NCBI RefSeq assembly: GCF_900167535.1
Contig: NZ_FUYE01000005.1
Coordinates: 310,001 to 374,000 of the forward strand
Length of the DNA: 64,000 nucleotides
DNA from: Prosthecobacter debontii
Lineage (GTDB): Bacteria; Verrucomicrobiota; Verrucomicrobiia; Verrucomicrobiales; Verrucomicrobiaceae
Direction of reading: 5' to 3'
Positions 33,707 to 43,497 of this stretch are shown here, in pieces (positions within the stretch are counted from its first letter, which is position 1; each line of letters opens with the position of its first letter). The notes under the pieces were generated by a model, which saw nothing but the letters and a program-made list of their open reading frames with translations, did not search any database and had not been told where the DNA came from. Made by a program: the position numbers and the translations under genes.

Positions 33707-36700
33707 CGAACAAGACCATCCCCTTATCACGCGTCATCGAGCTTCCCGGGGAGACTTTCCTCAGGGTCTTCCCATTCTTTTTCGCGTGGGATGAAACTCA
33801 GCGGATTGTGAATTTTGGTCCGTCTTTGGGGAAGATTTGTGAAGATGTCCAACGGGGGATTTGGATCGGAGAGTTATTTGAGATGATCCGACCAGAGGTC
33901 GGTTTTGAAGCAGAAGTCCTGAAGAAACATCTGAAGGAGCTGTTTTTCTTCCGCCATCGGAAAAGCAAAACGAGTTTCCGTGGACAGATCGTCGAACTGC
34001 CGAAATCCGGGGTGATGGTGATGCTCTGCTCCCCGTGGCTGCAAAGCACGGCGGAGATGGAGGCATTGGGAATCACCTTTGAAGACTTTGCAATCCATGA
34101 TTCGTCGCTGGACTTGCTTCAGCTTTTGCAAACTCAGCAGATGGCCAATGAGGATTTGCAGAAGCTGACGAATCGACTCACCGAGCAGCGCTCACTGTTA
34201 CGCCAGCGAGAGGCTGAGTATAAAAAGTTAGCCCTGGTTGCTGCACGCACGGACAACGCGGTCGTGGTGACCGATGCCCAGGGATGCATCGAGTGGGTGA
34301 ATGATGGCTTTGTGCGAATCTCTGGATGGACACTTGAAGAAGTGATGGGCAAAACGCCTGGCAGCGTATTGCAAGGTCCCGATACGGATGCGGTCATGGT
34401 GGCTTACATGCGCCAGCAGTTGCTTGCGGGGAAGGGATTCAAAGGGGAAATTTTGAACTATCACAAAAATGGTTCGCGCTACTGGCTGTCTTTAGAGGTC
34501 CAGCCCATCTTCGATGAAGACGGGAAGGTCACGAACTTCATGGCGATCGAGAGTGATATCACTCAAGAATTGAGGGATAAGAAACGTCGAGACCTGCAAT
34601 TCACGGTGTCACGACTTTTGACAGAGGTGAACTCCATCGAGGAGGCCAGTGCTAGGATCATTCAAGATGTCTGTTGTCGGTTAGGTTGGGCGAAGGGTGG
34701 GATGTGGATGCTGGATGAGGCGCGAGAACACCTCTCGCTTGTGGAAGCTTGGTATGACGAGTCCCAGGATTTGGCCCACTTCGTTCAGACGAGCCGCCAG
34801 TATGCTTTTATGAAAGGGGTGGGCTTACCCGGGCGTGTGTGGGAAACGGGTAAGAGCGTCTGGATCCCTGATGTGGCTGTAGATTCGGGCTTTCTCCGCG
34901 CTAGCGTGGCTAAGGAGGCCGGACTGCATGGTGGCTTGGCCTTCCCTATTGTGAACCAGGGACGGGTCTTGGGCGTGCTTGAGTTCTTCAGCAGCCGTAT
35001 TGAAGAACCGGATGAAAATCTGCTGGAGACGGTCAATGGCATTGGCAATCAATTTGGCCAGTTCTTGGAGCGTAAAAAGGCGGAAGAAGCCCTCCAAGAA
35101 GCGCACACGCTGCAACGTGCCATTTTGGCTGGAGCAACCTATTCCATCATTGCGGCGGATCTGGATGGGACGATCCGAACCTTCAATCACGCGGCTGAGC
35201 GAATGTTAGGTTATCAAGCCGAGGAAATGGTGGGTAAACAAACTCCAGCGATCATTCACCTCAAAGAAGAAATCGAAAAACGTGCTGAACAACTGACTCA
35301 AGAATTAGGTTACCCCGTCGAGCCGGGTTTTGAGACATTCGTGGCCAAAGCGAAACTTGGCACGCCTGATGAAGGAGAATGGACCTACGTGCGGAAAGAT
35401 GGCTCGACCTTTCCCGCTTTGCTGTGTGTCACCGCATTGTTTAACTCTCATGGTGTGGTCACAGGCTATATGGGGGTAGCTTCAGACATCACGGAGCGGA
35501 AGCGTGCTGCTGAGGCTCTGGTGGCGGCTAAGGAACTCGCGGAGGCAGCCAATCAGGCCAAGAGTGATTTCTTGGCGACGATGAGCCATGAGATCCGCAC
35601 GCCGATGAATGGCATCATCGGGATGTCCTCCTTGCTGCTGGAGTCGCGATTGGAGCCGTCTCAACGAGAGATGACTGAGGCCGTCAGAAACAGTGGCGAA
35701 GCACTCATGACCATCATTGATGATATCCTCGACTTTTCGAAAATCGAAGCTCGACGTTTAGACTTGGTCAATGAAGCGTTTTCGATCGATGCCGTCTTGG
35801 ATGGTGTGGTGGACTTGCTCTACCATAAAGTTCATCAAAAGGGGCTGGAGATGAGCGTGCTCATCGATCCCGATGTGCCTGCGAGTCTGAATGGAGATCC
35901 TGGCCGACTGCGGCAGGTGATTTTGAATCTGGTCGGCAACGCGATCAAATTTACCGACGAAGGCGAGGTCAATGTCTTCGTCAGGCGTGTGCATGAAAAG
36001 GAAGTTGCTCAGGAATTCATTGAGTTCGTGGTGGACGATACTGGTATCGGCATGACCCCTGAACAAATGAGTCGGCTGTTCACGCCGTTCACTCAGGTGG
36101 ACGGGTCTTCGACGCGCCGTTTCGGTGGCACCGGATTAGGCCTGGTCATCAGCAAGCGCCTCGTAGAAATGATGGGCGGCTGCATTGTCGTCGAAAGCAC
36201 GCTCCAATATGGCTCTCAGTTCTCATTTCGCATCCCGGTGAGCATCGCTTCAGGGGCCGAGCCGCCAATGCAATGGTCCGACCGCGAGAAGGACCTTCGC
36301 GTTCTTGTGGCGGATGATGTCTTGTTATCTCGCCGTGCAGCGGAGTTGGCTTTGAAAGGCTTGAGTCAGCCTGCCTTGATCGTGGATAATGAAGCCGCTG
36401 CGGTGGCCGCTTTGCTGGATCCACAGAGCGTGTGGGACCTGCTGGTGATCGATCGGCGATTGTTCGGTGATCGCTCCATGGATACACTCAAGATTCTAGA
36501 AAAAGAAAAACGGCGGCCCAAAGTCATTATCCTGGGCCAATTGACCGATAGCGCACGAGAGCGCAGTGCGCTGGGTGGAGTGGATGTGTATTTGCTCAAG
36601 CCCGTCCGTCGCATGCAGTTGCGCCAAGGCTTAAGAGAGGCTTTAGAAGTTAAAGATTCCCCGACCGAAATGGTGTCCAAACCTGCCGTAACCCATGAAA

Positions 36701-37494
36701 AAGCCATGCCTCATTTCCTGATTGTCGAAGACAATGAGGTGAATGCCAGACTGGCGATTTTACATTTAGATAAACTAGGCTTTACCCGAGATGTGGCGCG
36801 TGATGGGGCGGAGGCTGTCGAGCTTTTTGAAAAAGGCATCTATGACGGCATCCTGATGGACTGCCACATGCCTGTGATGGATGGGTATGAGGCGACTCGG
36901 CGTATCCGCGAGATTGAGGCCTCACCTGAATGGCATCGCCCTCGGGTGCGCATCATCGCGATGACCGCCAACGCCATGTCCGGCGAACGCGAGCGGTGTA
37001 TGGAAGCGGGTATGGATGATTACTTGGCCAAACCCCTAAGGGCGGCCATCCTGCTCCAAGCCCTGAGTCATGTGCAGCGGCTGGATGATATTCCTCCTGA
37101 GAAGGAAACCGAAATGCCTCTGGACGCGCAGGATGTTCATGAAGTCATCTCGTCCATCGATCAATTGGCGGAGGAATTGAGTGCGGAAGCGGCGGCTCAA
37201 TTGATCGAAAACTGGCTCAAAGATACACCGGATCGACTGGGGGAGATCAGTGAATTGGCGGGCGGTGGAGACCAGACCAAACTCAAACGTGCGGCTCATT
37301 CTTTGAAAGGTAGCAGTGCGCTTTTTGGGCTCAATGGCATCCGCAATCTATGCCGTGACATTGAGCTGCTTGCAGAAAGAGATCTGACTCCAGGGCAACC
37401 TCTTTTAGCCAGTGCCTTGCATCAGGCCTTTGATGCAGCCGTGCCCTTGCTGCGATCTGAATTGACCCGGCTTCAGCAGACTCCTTCGTCATGA
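33703..37494 (+). CDS. HNOBA-domain hybrid histidine kinase (PAS, GAF, PAS, HisKA, HATPase, two receivers, HPt)
   Basis: A 1263-residue cytoplasmic kinase. The N-terminal ~150 residues are an H-NOX-associated (HNOBA) domain; a coiled coil follows ([19 protein letters not shown]). Then come PAS (~175-290), GAF (~300-455) and PAS (~465-610). HisKA has His629 in [10 protein letters not shown]; HATPase boxes are [17 protein letters not shown] and GGTGLGL. Receiver 1 has Asp917, receiver 2 has Asp1053, and a C-terminal HPt has His1199 in [13 protein letters not shown]. There is no output domain, so phosphate must leave through the HPt to another regulator. Its stop overlaps the next GT4 start. Confidence 0.92.
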   Translation: MTNKTIPLSRVIELPGETFLRVFPFFFAWDETQRIVNFGPSLGKICEDVQRGIWIGELFEMIRPEVGFEAEVLKKHLKELFFFRHRKSKTSFRGQIVELPKSGVMVMLCSPWLQSTAEMEALGITFEDFAIHDSSLDLLQLLQTQQMANEDLQKLTNRLTEQRSLLRQREAEYKKLALVAARTDNAVVVTDAQGCIEWVNDGFVRISGWTLEEVMGKTPGSVLQGPDTDAVMVAYMRQQLLAGKGFKGEILNYHKNGSRYWLSLEVQPIFDEDGKVTNFMAIESDITQELRDKKRRDLQFTVSRLLTEVNSIEEASARIIQDVCCRLGWAKGGMWMLDEAREHLSLVEAWYDESQDLAHFVQTSRQYAFMKGVGLPGRVWETGKSVWIPDVAVDSGFLRASVAKEAGLHGGLAFPIVNQGRVLGVLEFFSSRIEEPDENLLETVNGIGNQFGQFLERKKAEEALQEAHTLQRAILAGATYSIIAADLDGTIRTFNHAAERMLGYQAEEMVGKQTPAIIHLKEEIEKRAEQLTQELGYPVEPGFETFVAKAKLGTPDEGEWTYVRKDGSTFPALLCVTALFNSHGVVTGYMGVASDITERKRAAEALVAAKELAEAANQAKSDFLATMSHEIRTPMNGIIGMSSLLLESRLEPSQREMTEAVRNSGEALMTIIDDILDFSKIEARRLDLVNEAFSIDAVLDGVVDLLYHKVHQKGLEMSVLIDPDVPASLNGDPGRLRQVILNLVGNAIKFTDEGEVNVFVRRVHEKEVAQEFIEFVVDDTGIGMTPEQMSRLFTPFTQVDGSSTRRFGGTGLGLVISKRLVEMMGGCIVVESTLQYGSQFSFRIPVSIASGAEPPMQWSDREKDLRVLVADDVLLSRRAAELALKGLSQPALIVDNEAAAVAALLDPQSVWDLLVIDRRLFGDRSMDTLKILEKEKRRPKVIILGQLTDSARERSALGGVDVYLLKPVRRMQLRQGLREALEVKDSPTEMVSKPAVTHEKAMPHFLIVEDNEVNARLAILHLDKLGFTRDVARDGAEAVELFEKGIYDGILMDCHMPVMDGYEATRRIREIEASPEWHRPRVRIIAMTANAMSGERERCMEAGMDDYLAKPLRAAILLQALSHVQRLDDIPPEKETEMPLDAQDVHEVISSIDQLAEELSAEAAAQLIENWLKDTPDRLGEISELAGGGDQTKLKRAAHSLKGSSALFGLNGIRNLCRDIELLAERDLTPGQPLLASALHQAFDAAVPLLRSELTRLQQTPSS

Positions 37495-38684
37495 AACTCC
37501 TCTACGTTCACGAGCGTTTCGGTGCCCTGGCCGGTGCTGAGGCCAATGCCTTTATCACCGCGCAAGAACTTGGACAGCGGGGGCATCACATGGGCATTCT
37601 TCATGGTCCAACGACCGGTAAGAATGAAGAAGGTTGGAAGGGTGTGTTCACCAGCCGCTTTCCCCTGGAAGGCGTAGATACGGCGGCGGCTGCACGGGCA
37701 GCTTTAACGTCCTTTGATCCGGATGCCATTTATGTGCATAAGATGGCGGATTTGAGGGTTATTCAGGCACTGGTCGGGAGCGGACGCCCGCTCTTACGGA
37801 TGGTGCATGATCACGACATCTACTGCATGCGCAGTTACAAGTATAACTACTTCACTCGGGAGATCTGCACGCGTGCAGCCTCTTGGAGATGCGTCTTTCC
37901 CTGCGGAGCTTGTTTGGTGAAAAACAATGGCGGTGGGTTTCCTCTCAAGTGGGTGAGTTATCGTGAGAAAAAGCGGGAGATTCAGCTTAACCAGAAGTTT
38001 GATCGCATGGTCGTGGTCACAGAATACATGCGGGATGAGCTGCTCAACAACGGCTTCGATCCCTCTCGGATCGAAATTCATGCTCCGGTGCCGCGCATGG
38101 GAGATCCCAATCTGCGCAGTTCCTTCAGTGATCGAAACCTCATCCTCTATGCCGGTCAGATCATTCGCGGCAAAGGAGTCGATGTCTTGCTGGAAGCTCT
38201 AGCCAAGGTGAAAAGCAAGTTTGAATGCATCATTCTCGGTGACGGTAACCATAAGTCTTACTGCGAGGAACTGTCGAAGAAGCTGGGGCTGGCGGATCGT
38301 GTTCACTTCAAAGGCTTCATCCCGCAGGAGGAACTGAAGTCCTACTATCAGGAGTGTAGCGTCGTGGCTCTCAGCAGTGTGTGGCCGGAGCCTATCGCAA
38401 CGATTGGTCTGGAAGTGATGCGTTACGCGTTACCTGTCGTCGGTTTCGATGCGGGTGGGATCAAAGATTGGCTCAAGGATGGTCAAAACGGCTATCTGAT
38501 TCCCTGGATGGATCGGGAGGTCTTTGCGCAGCGCTTGGATGAATTGCTTCAAGACAAAACGAAAGCACGCCAAATGGGTGAAAACGGCCTGAAGTTTGTG
38601 AGCGAGCGCTACGATTTCCCCACTTACATTGAGGATCTAGAGAAAATGTTCGAGAGGGTGAGGCGGAGCCGGGGAAGCGCTTGA
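37491..38684 (+). CDS. family 4 glycosyltransferase
   Basis: A 397-residue GT-B enzyme: [24 protein letters not shown], donor-domain LILYAGQIIRGKGVDVLLEAL, and WPEPIATIGLEVMRYALPVVG (E-x7-E). A Cys-rich segment near residues 123-142 (ICTRAASWRCVFPCGACL) is unusual and could bind metal. The ATGA overlap with the H-NOX-associated kinase puts this transferase in the same translational unit as the NO sensor. Confidence 0.88.
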   Translation: MKLLYVHERFGALAGAEANAFITAQELGQRGHHMGILHGPTTGKNEEGWKGVFTSRFPLEGVDTAAAARAALTSFDPDAIYVHKMADLRVIQALVGSGRPLLRMVHDHDIYCMRSYKYNYFTREICTRAASWRCVFPCGACLVKNNGGGFPLKWVSYREKKREIQLNQKFDRMVVVTEYMRDELLNNGFDPSRIEIHAPVPRMGDPNLRSSFSDRNLILYAGQIIRGKGVDVLLEALAKVKSKFECIILGDGNHKSYCEELSKKLGLADRVHFKGFIPQEELKSYYQECSVVALSSVWPEPIATIGLEVMRYALPVVGFDAGGIKDWLKDGQNGYLIPWMDREVFAQRLDELLQDKTKARQMGENGLKFVSERYDFPTYIEDLEKMFERVRRSRGSA

Positions 38685-38762
38685 ACCTCAGACAGTGGGG
38701 GGATTTTTCACCCGTTTGGGGGGGATTACAAGGTGACAGGCCTCTTCTAGGATGGCCTTGTG

Positions 38763-39512
38763 ATGAAACCCAACGCCTTCCATTCCAATTTGATCGCCCG
38801 CCGCCTGCTGCAAGCGCAGACTCGCTCCGGCCGCTGGTTTTGGCAGATCTCCATGCTCCTGAAGCGTGGCTCTTGGCTGGCCCTGGTCCACGGAACTCGG
38901 GTGATGAAGCGCACGCTGGACATCGTGATTTCCGTGATCGTTCTGCTGTTAGCGTCGCCTGTGCTTTTGGCGGTGGCTTTGATGATCAAGTCCGACGGAG
39001 GTCCGGTTTTTTTCCGCCAGCGTCGCGTGGGCTATCTGGGGCGTGAATTTGGCATGTGGAAGTTCCGCTCCATGTGTGTGGATGCTGAGGCTAAGCTGGC
39101 TGCTCTGCTGGCGCAGAATGAAAAAGCCGGTGGGGTGACTTTTAAAATGGAGAACGATCCTCGCATCACCCGCGTAGGACGTTTTATCCGCCGCGCTTCG
39201 CTGGATGAGCTGCCCCAGCTTTTCAATGTTCTGGCAGGTGAGATGTCCATCGTGGGGCCACGCCCGCCGCTGCCTCGTGAGGTGGCTCTTTATTCTTTGG
39301 ATGATCGCCGCCGCCTCTTGGCCATCCCTGGTATCACGGGCCTCTGGCAGGTGGGTGAGCGGGAAGGTGGCACCTTTGAGATCGGTGACCGCAATGCCAT
39401 CGACTTCGATGAACAGGTCCGCCTGGATGTCCGCTACATCGAGGACCAAACCGTGGCTCGTGATCTGTGGATCATGCTGAAGACGCCCCCAGCCATGCTG
39501 CTGGGTAAGTAA
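38763..39512 (+). CDS. initiating sugar transferase (undecaprenyl-phosphate type)
   Basis: A 249-residue protein: ~50 residues of basic N-terminus, a membrane segment at about 52-72 (LDIVISVIVLLLASPVLL), then the catalytic domain with KFRSM, RRASLDELPQLFNVLAGEMSIVGPRPPLP and GITGLWQV. This is a minimal WbaP/PglC-like phosphoglycosyl transferase, which loads the first sugar phosphate onto undecaprenyl phosphate. A GTG three bases earlier is an alternative start; 78 bases separate it from the upstream GT4, including G-rich sequence. Confidence 0.9.
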   Translation: MKPNAFHSNLIARRLLQAQTRSGRWFWQISMLLKRGSWLALVHGTRVMKRTLDIVISVIVLLLASPVLLAVALMIKSDGGPVFFRQRRVGYLGREFGMWKFRSMCVDAEAKLAALLAQNEKAGGVTFKMENDPRITRVGRFIRRASLDELPQLFNVLAGEMSIVGPRPPLPREVALYSLDDRRRLLAIPGITGLWQVGEREGGTFEIGDRNAIDFDEQVRLDVRYIEDQTVARDLWIMLKTPPAMLLGK

Positions 39513-39536
39513 GTCTAACCGAGAAACTGTCCTGTC

Positions 39537-40829
39537 ATGCAAGCAATCGTGATCTGTCCTGAATACCGCCCTGCTGCGGGCGTATTCCACCGCATGGCAC
39601 CTCTGGTGCTGATGCCGGTGCTCGGACGCACGCTGCTGGATCACGTGCTGACTTACCTGGCGGCAGAAGGGGTGAAAGACGTTCTGTTGCTGGCAGCAGA
39701 CCGGCCTGAGCTGATCCGCGATGCGGTGGGCCGTGGAGCGGCTCTAGGCCTGAAGATCGAGGTCACTGCCACAGCCCACGAACTCTCCATTGAAGAAGCT
39801 CAAACCGCCCATGGCAGCCAATGCTCCGGCCCGGTGCGTGTTCTGGTGGCGGATGCGATTCCTGGGAAACTGAATTTTGTTTTCTGGCGCAGCCATTACT
39901 TGCAGTTCAAGTCTTTCCTCGATGGGGTGGCTGACCCGGCGGTGAATGCCACGCTCACCATGCGGGAACTGAGCCCCGGGGTCTGGGTGAGCACCAAGGC
40001 ACGACTCGCAGCGACGGTGAATTTAACTGCGCCCGCTTGGGTAGGGCCTCATGTGACTGTGCGTGCGGATGCGAAGATCGGCCCTGGCGCGATTCTGGAA
40101 ACCGGAGCTTACGTCGATGACGGCGTGGTGCTGGAAAATACCTGGGTAGGACCTCACACCTATGTGGGGGCTGGAATGAGCCTCGATCACTCGATGGCTT
40201 GGGGAAACGGGCTGCAAGACTGGGAGAAGGGCTCGTTTCTGGAGGTGCAGGATGGCTTTTTCCTTCAAGACATCGGTCAGCGTCTTGGCAGCGAGAGTCG
40301 TGCGGCCTGGTGGGAGCGTGTCCTGGCTTTGATTCTGCTGGTGTTGGGCCTGCCCGGTTATCTCTGGGTGGTGGTGAAGAGCTTAGTTCTGCGGAAGCCG
40401 GTGTTTGCTGAGCGCCGAGTCATGCTGCCACCTCTGGGATGCGTGGATGGCTTCAGCCGCACTTTCCGTCTGCTGCAGTTCACCGCAACGGATTCTCTTT
40501 TTCAGCGCTGGCCAGAGCTTTGGCGGGTGTTGCGCGGGGAGATGGCGTTGGTGGGAAATCGCCCGCTGTCTCCTGAGGCGGCGACTGCGCTGCGAGGCGA
40601 GGTGGGGCAGCTCTGGCTGGCAGATCCCGCGGGGGTTTTCTCCCTTGCCGATGCACAGGGGGCTGATCCCGAGCAGATGCCCGAGGCACTGGCCCACGCT
40701 GCCTTCTTCAGTGTGCAGCGCAGCCTGTTCCTTCGTCTGCAAATCCTGGTTCGCTGCCTCGTCCGCCTGATCTCTTTTCAAAGCTCTTTTTCAACCCCGT
40801 CCGATCACACTTCCCTCTCTTTTTCCTAA
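39537..40829 (+). CDS. fusion: nucleotidyltransferase-like, left-handed beta-helix, degenerate sugar-transferase domain
   Basis: A 430-residue protein. Residues 1-~115 resemble sugar-nucleotide transferases (PLVLMPVLGRTLLDHVLTYL) but lack the usual GxGxR catalytic loop. Residues ~150-225 are hexapeptide repeats (VWVSTKARLAATVNL, WVGPHVTVRADAKIGPGAILE). A membrane helix lies at ~263-285, and the C-terminal ~140 residues match a sugar transferase tail (GEMALVGNRPLSPEA in place of the GPRP motif). It is probably a regulatory or bifunctional partner of the upstream transferase, sited 25 bases downstream. Confidence 0.75.
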   Translation: MQAIVICPEYRPAAGVFHRMAPLVLMPVLGRTLLDHVLTYLAAEGVKDVLLLAADRPELIRDAVGRGAALGLKIEVTATAHELSIEEAQTAHGSQCSGPVRVLVADAIPGKLNFVFWRSHYLQFKSFLDGVADPAVNATLTMRELSPGVWVSTKARLAATVNLTAPAWVGPHVTVRADAKIGPGAILETGAYVDDGVVLENTWVGPHTYVGAGMSLDHSMAWGNGLQDWEKGSFLEVQDGFFLQDIGQRLGSESRAAWWERVLALILLVLGLPGYLWVVVKSLVLRKPVFAERRVMLPPLGCVDGFSRTFRLLQFTATDSLFQRWPELWRVLRGEMALVGNRPLSPEAATALRGEVGQLWLADPAGVFSLADAQGADPEQMPEALAHAAFFSVQRSLFLRLQILVRCLVRLISFQSSFSTPSDHTSLSFS

Positions 40830-40831
40830 CT

Positions 40832-41533
40832 ATGAATGCGTCTGAACAAACCCTGACTTTGAGCACTCCCTGCGATCTCGAACGCCGTGCGGCGGATGTG
40901 TGGCGCAAGACAGCCGCCAGCTTGTTAAAGCCTTCTCATATCCATGCTGAGCTGGATATGTCCAATACGCGCAGTTTGGATAGCTCAGGGATCGCCGCGC
41001 TTCTCGCGTTGCGGGAGGTGGTGAGTAAGCGCGGAGGCAATGTCCGCTTGGTTAATCCGGCTCCGCAGGTCATGCAGCTTCTGGAATTGACCCGCATGCA
41101 TCGCCTGTTCCAGTTCGGTTTTGGGGTCACGCAGCCTGCACCTGAGTCGCTCCGCCCGATTCTGGTCGTGGAAGATGAGCCTCATATTCGCACGGTCTGT
41201 GAGCTGAGCATGAAGCCCTTAGGCCGCCGCGTTCTCAGTGCTTCCAATGGTCAAGACGCCATCAACATCGCCCGCCGGGAAAACCCCTCGGTGATCATTC
41301 TCGACTACGTGATGCCGCTCATGGATGGCCGCCAGACCCTGCGCCGTCTGAAAGCGGACGAGGCTACCAAGCACATCCCCGTGATCCTGATGAGCGCCAC
41401 TGAGACCCTGGCTGGCTCTCAGCACGACAGCTTCGAGGGAGCCTCCCTCTTCATCACCAAACCTTTCAGCCCTGCAGCCCTTCGTGGTGAAGTGCATCGC
41501 TTGATCCAAACCCACCTCCCCCTGGCTGCTTAA
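40832..41533 (+). CDS. STAS-receiver protein
   Basis: A 233-residue protein. The N-terminal STAS-like domain (~1-98) has MSNTRSLDSSGIAALLALREV, the D-S-S-G loop of anti-sigma-antagonist proteins with Ser51/52 as phosphosite candidates. The C-terminal receiver has VVEDEP, Asp158 in IILDYVMPLMDG and the Lys of LFITKPFSP. The order STAS-REC is uncommon. It begins 2 bases after the preceding stop and overlaps the phosphatase-like start, so it is made with the EPS genes; it could link phosphotransfer from the kinase to a partner switch. Confidence 0.82.
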   Translation: MNASEQTLTLSTPCDLERRAADVWRKTAASLLKPSHIHAELDMSNTRSLDSSGIAALLALREVVSKRGGNVRLVNPAPQVMQLLELTRMHRLFQFGFGVTQPAPESLRPILVVEDEPHIRTVCELSMKPLGRRVLSASNGQDAINIARRENPSVIILDYVMPLMDGRQTLRRLKADEATKHIPVILMSATETLAGSQHDSFEGASLFITKPFSPAALRGEVHRLIQTHLPLAA

Positions 41534-42735
41534 TGAAACCTTCCTTGTCACTCTTTATCATGGTGGATGCCTGCGGATGGGAGATCATTAAAAACGATCC
41601 CTTCCTTCAGGAGATCGCCCCACATCGGCACAAGCTGGAAAGCGTTTTCGGCTACAGCTCTACCTGCGTGCCCAGCATCGTCAGCGGTCATTGGCCCGAT
41701 GAGCACCGGAACTGGTGCTACTTTGTTCACAGCCCGGAGACTTCCCCCTTCAAGTTTTTAAGCTGGCTGAAATGGCTGCCCAAGGCGGTGACGAGCCGCC
41801 GCATCTTTCGCCGCTGGCTGACGAAGCTGGCGAAGAAGAAGTTAGGCTTTAAAGGTTACTTCGATCTTTACAACATCCCGTTCGAACACATCGACCGATT
41901 TGATTTCACCGAGAAGAAAAGCCCGCTTCAGCCTAAGGGTATGAATCGCGGCACGAACATCTTCGATACCTTGCAGGAGAAGGAAGTTCCTCATTTCGTC
42001 AGCGATCCGAACCAATCCGAGGAAGCGAATCGGGATGCGCTCGCCGCCCACATCGAGGCCAGTGATATCGACTTTGCCTTCATGTATTGGGCAGGCCTGG
42101 ATGGCCTGCTGCATCGTGTGGGTAATGACTCGCCGGAAGTGCCAGCCAAGCTGCGTGTCTATGAAGAGTGGATTCACTATCTCTATGATCTGGCCAGCAA
42201 GAGCTATGAAGAAGTGAATCTCTATGTCTTCAGCGATCACGGCATGGCCAATTGCGATGTGCATTTGGATCTTAAATCTGTGATCGAAACTCTGCCGCTG
42301 ACGTTCGGGAAAGATTATGCGGTCGTGTATGACAGTACCATGGCTCGTTTTTGGTTCTTCAATGATGAAGTTCGCCAGAAAATCACGGCAGCTCTTCAGA
42401 CCGTGCCTCAGGGCAGGATCATGCCCGAGGCCGAGTTGAAGGAACTGCGTGTCCACTTTGAGGATCATCAGTTTGGTGAACTCATCTTTCTGGTTCAAGA
42501 AGGCGTGCTCATCGTGCCTAGCCATATGGGTGAGCGGCCTATCCGAGCCATGCACGGCTACCATCCACACGATGCCCACAGCTATGCCTCCCTGCTGACC
42601 AACCGGCCTGAACTCACCTCCGAAGTCACTCACATCCCCCACATCCACCGTCTGATGGAAGACTCCATCGAACAGCAATCTTCATCCTACGAAAGCCATG
42701 TCTGCCATCGCTCTGCCTTCACGCTCGCTGCTTGA
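41533..42735 (+). CDS. alkaline-phosphatase-superfamily (nucleotide pyrophosphatase/phosphodiesterase-like) protein
   Basis: A 400-residue protein with a metal-site Asp12 in MVDACGWE, a nucleophile candidate Thr44 in SSTCVPSIVSG, and further metal ligands in YWAGLDGLLHRVG, YVFSDHGMANCDVH and HGYHPHD. No signal peptide is seen, so it acts in the cytoplasm unless exported otherwise. Family members hydrolyse phosphate esters or diesters or transfer phosphate-linked groups; here it may act on nucleotide-sugar or lipid-linked phosphate. Its end overlaps the FkbM gene by 38 bases. Confidence 0.8.
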   Translation: MKPSLSLFIMVDACGWEIIKNDPFLQEIAPHRHKLESVFGYSSTCVPSIVSGHWPDEHRNWCYFVHSPETSPFKFLSWLKWLPKAVTSRRIFRRWLTKLAKKKLGFKGYFDLYNIPFEHIDRFDFTEKKSPLQPKGMNRGTNIFDTLQEKEVPHFVSDPNQSEEANRDALAAHIEASDIDFAFMYWAGLDGLLHRVGNDSPEVPAKLRVYEEWIHYLYDLASKSYEEVNLYVFSDHGMANCDVHLDLKSVIETLPLTFGKDYAVVYDSTMARFWFFNDEVRQKITAALQTVPQGRIMPEAELKELRVHFEDHQFGELIFLVQEGVLIVPSHMGERPIRAMHGYHPHDAHSYASLLTNRPELTSEVTHIPHIHRLMEDSIEQQSSSYESHVCHRSAFTLAA

Positions 42736-43429
42736 TTCCTGGAATCATTTTTGGACGAAAGTCCGCTTCAAGTTCGTTTTACCACGTCTGCGTCAGGCCA
42801 AGTTGGAAGGCGTCAAACTGCATATCGCAGATTTGTCACCTCTGATGAAGAACGTCATTCTGACGGGGCGTTATGAGTTTCAGGAGCGCCGTTTTGCCTC
42901 CATGTTTCTTTCGACAGGAGATGTCGTGCTGGAGCTCGGGGGGGCCATTGGCTTCATCGGCCTGTATTGCCGGAAAATCGTCGGGGTGAAGCATGTGACC
43001 AGTGTCGAGGCCAATCCGAACACCCTGAAGATGCTCCGTCAGAACTATGAACTCAATGGTCTGGAGCCCTCGGTGATCCATGCTGCCGCGGCGGCTCAGG
43101 ATGGACATCTGGACCTCAACATTGGTGGTGAGTTTTGGGAAAACACCCTCACAGGAACCTCCGAGAATACGGTGCGCGTGCCCGCCTGTAGCCTGGCGAC
43201 TTTGATCCGGCGCATGCCAGTGTCCCCGACGGCCCTGATCTGCGATATCGAAGGCGCAGAGCAATACCTGGATTTCTCCCAACTGCCCGAGTCAGTGGAT
43301 AAGATCATCATGGAACTGCACCCAGGAGCTATCGGTGAAGAGGCGACTCAGGCCGTGCTTCAGAAGCTGACCGACTGTGGTTTCTGTGAGTCCTGCCGGG
43401 ATGGCGACGTGGTCTGCTGGTGGCGCTGA
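42698..43429 (+). CDS. FkbM family methyltransferase
   Basis: A 243-residue protein with SAM-binding motif I VLELGGAIGFIGLYC (~77-91), SVEANPNTLKMLRQNYELNG and a late catalytic block ALICDIEGAEQYLDF (Asp-Ile-Glu-Gly), all typical of FkbM-type O-methyltransferases. It probably methylates a sugar or glycan end; it is the last gene of the H-NOX/EPS unit. A small hairpin, CTCC-atgctttc-GGAG, follows without a U-tract. Confidence 0.85.
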   Translation: MSAIALPSRSLLDSWNHFWTKVRFKFVLPRLRQAKLEGVKLHIADLSPLMKNVILTGRYEFQERRFASMFLSTGDVVLELGGAIGFIGLYCRKIVGVKHVTSVEANPNTLKMLRQNYELNGLEPSVIHAAAAAQDGHLDLNIGGEFWENTLTGTSENTVRVPACSLATLIRRMPVSPTALICDIEGAEQYLDFSQLPESVDKIIMELHPGAIGEEATQAVLQKLTDCGFCESCRDGDVVCWWR

Positions 43430-43497
43430 GATTCTCCATGCTTTCGGAGTGACACGGAAGTTGCCAGACTTCATGCCTCGGGCGTATGTAGTCCCGC

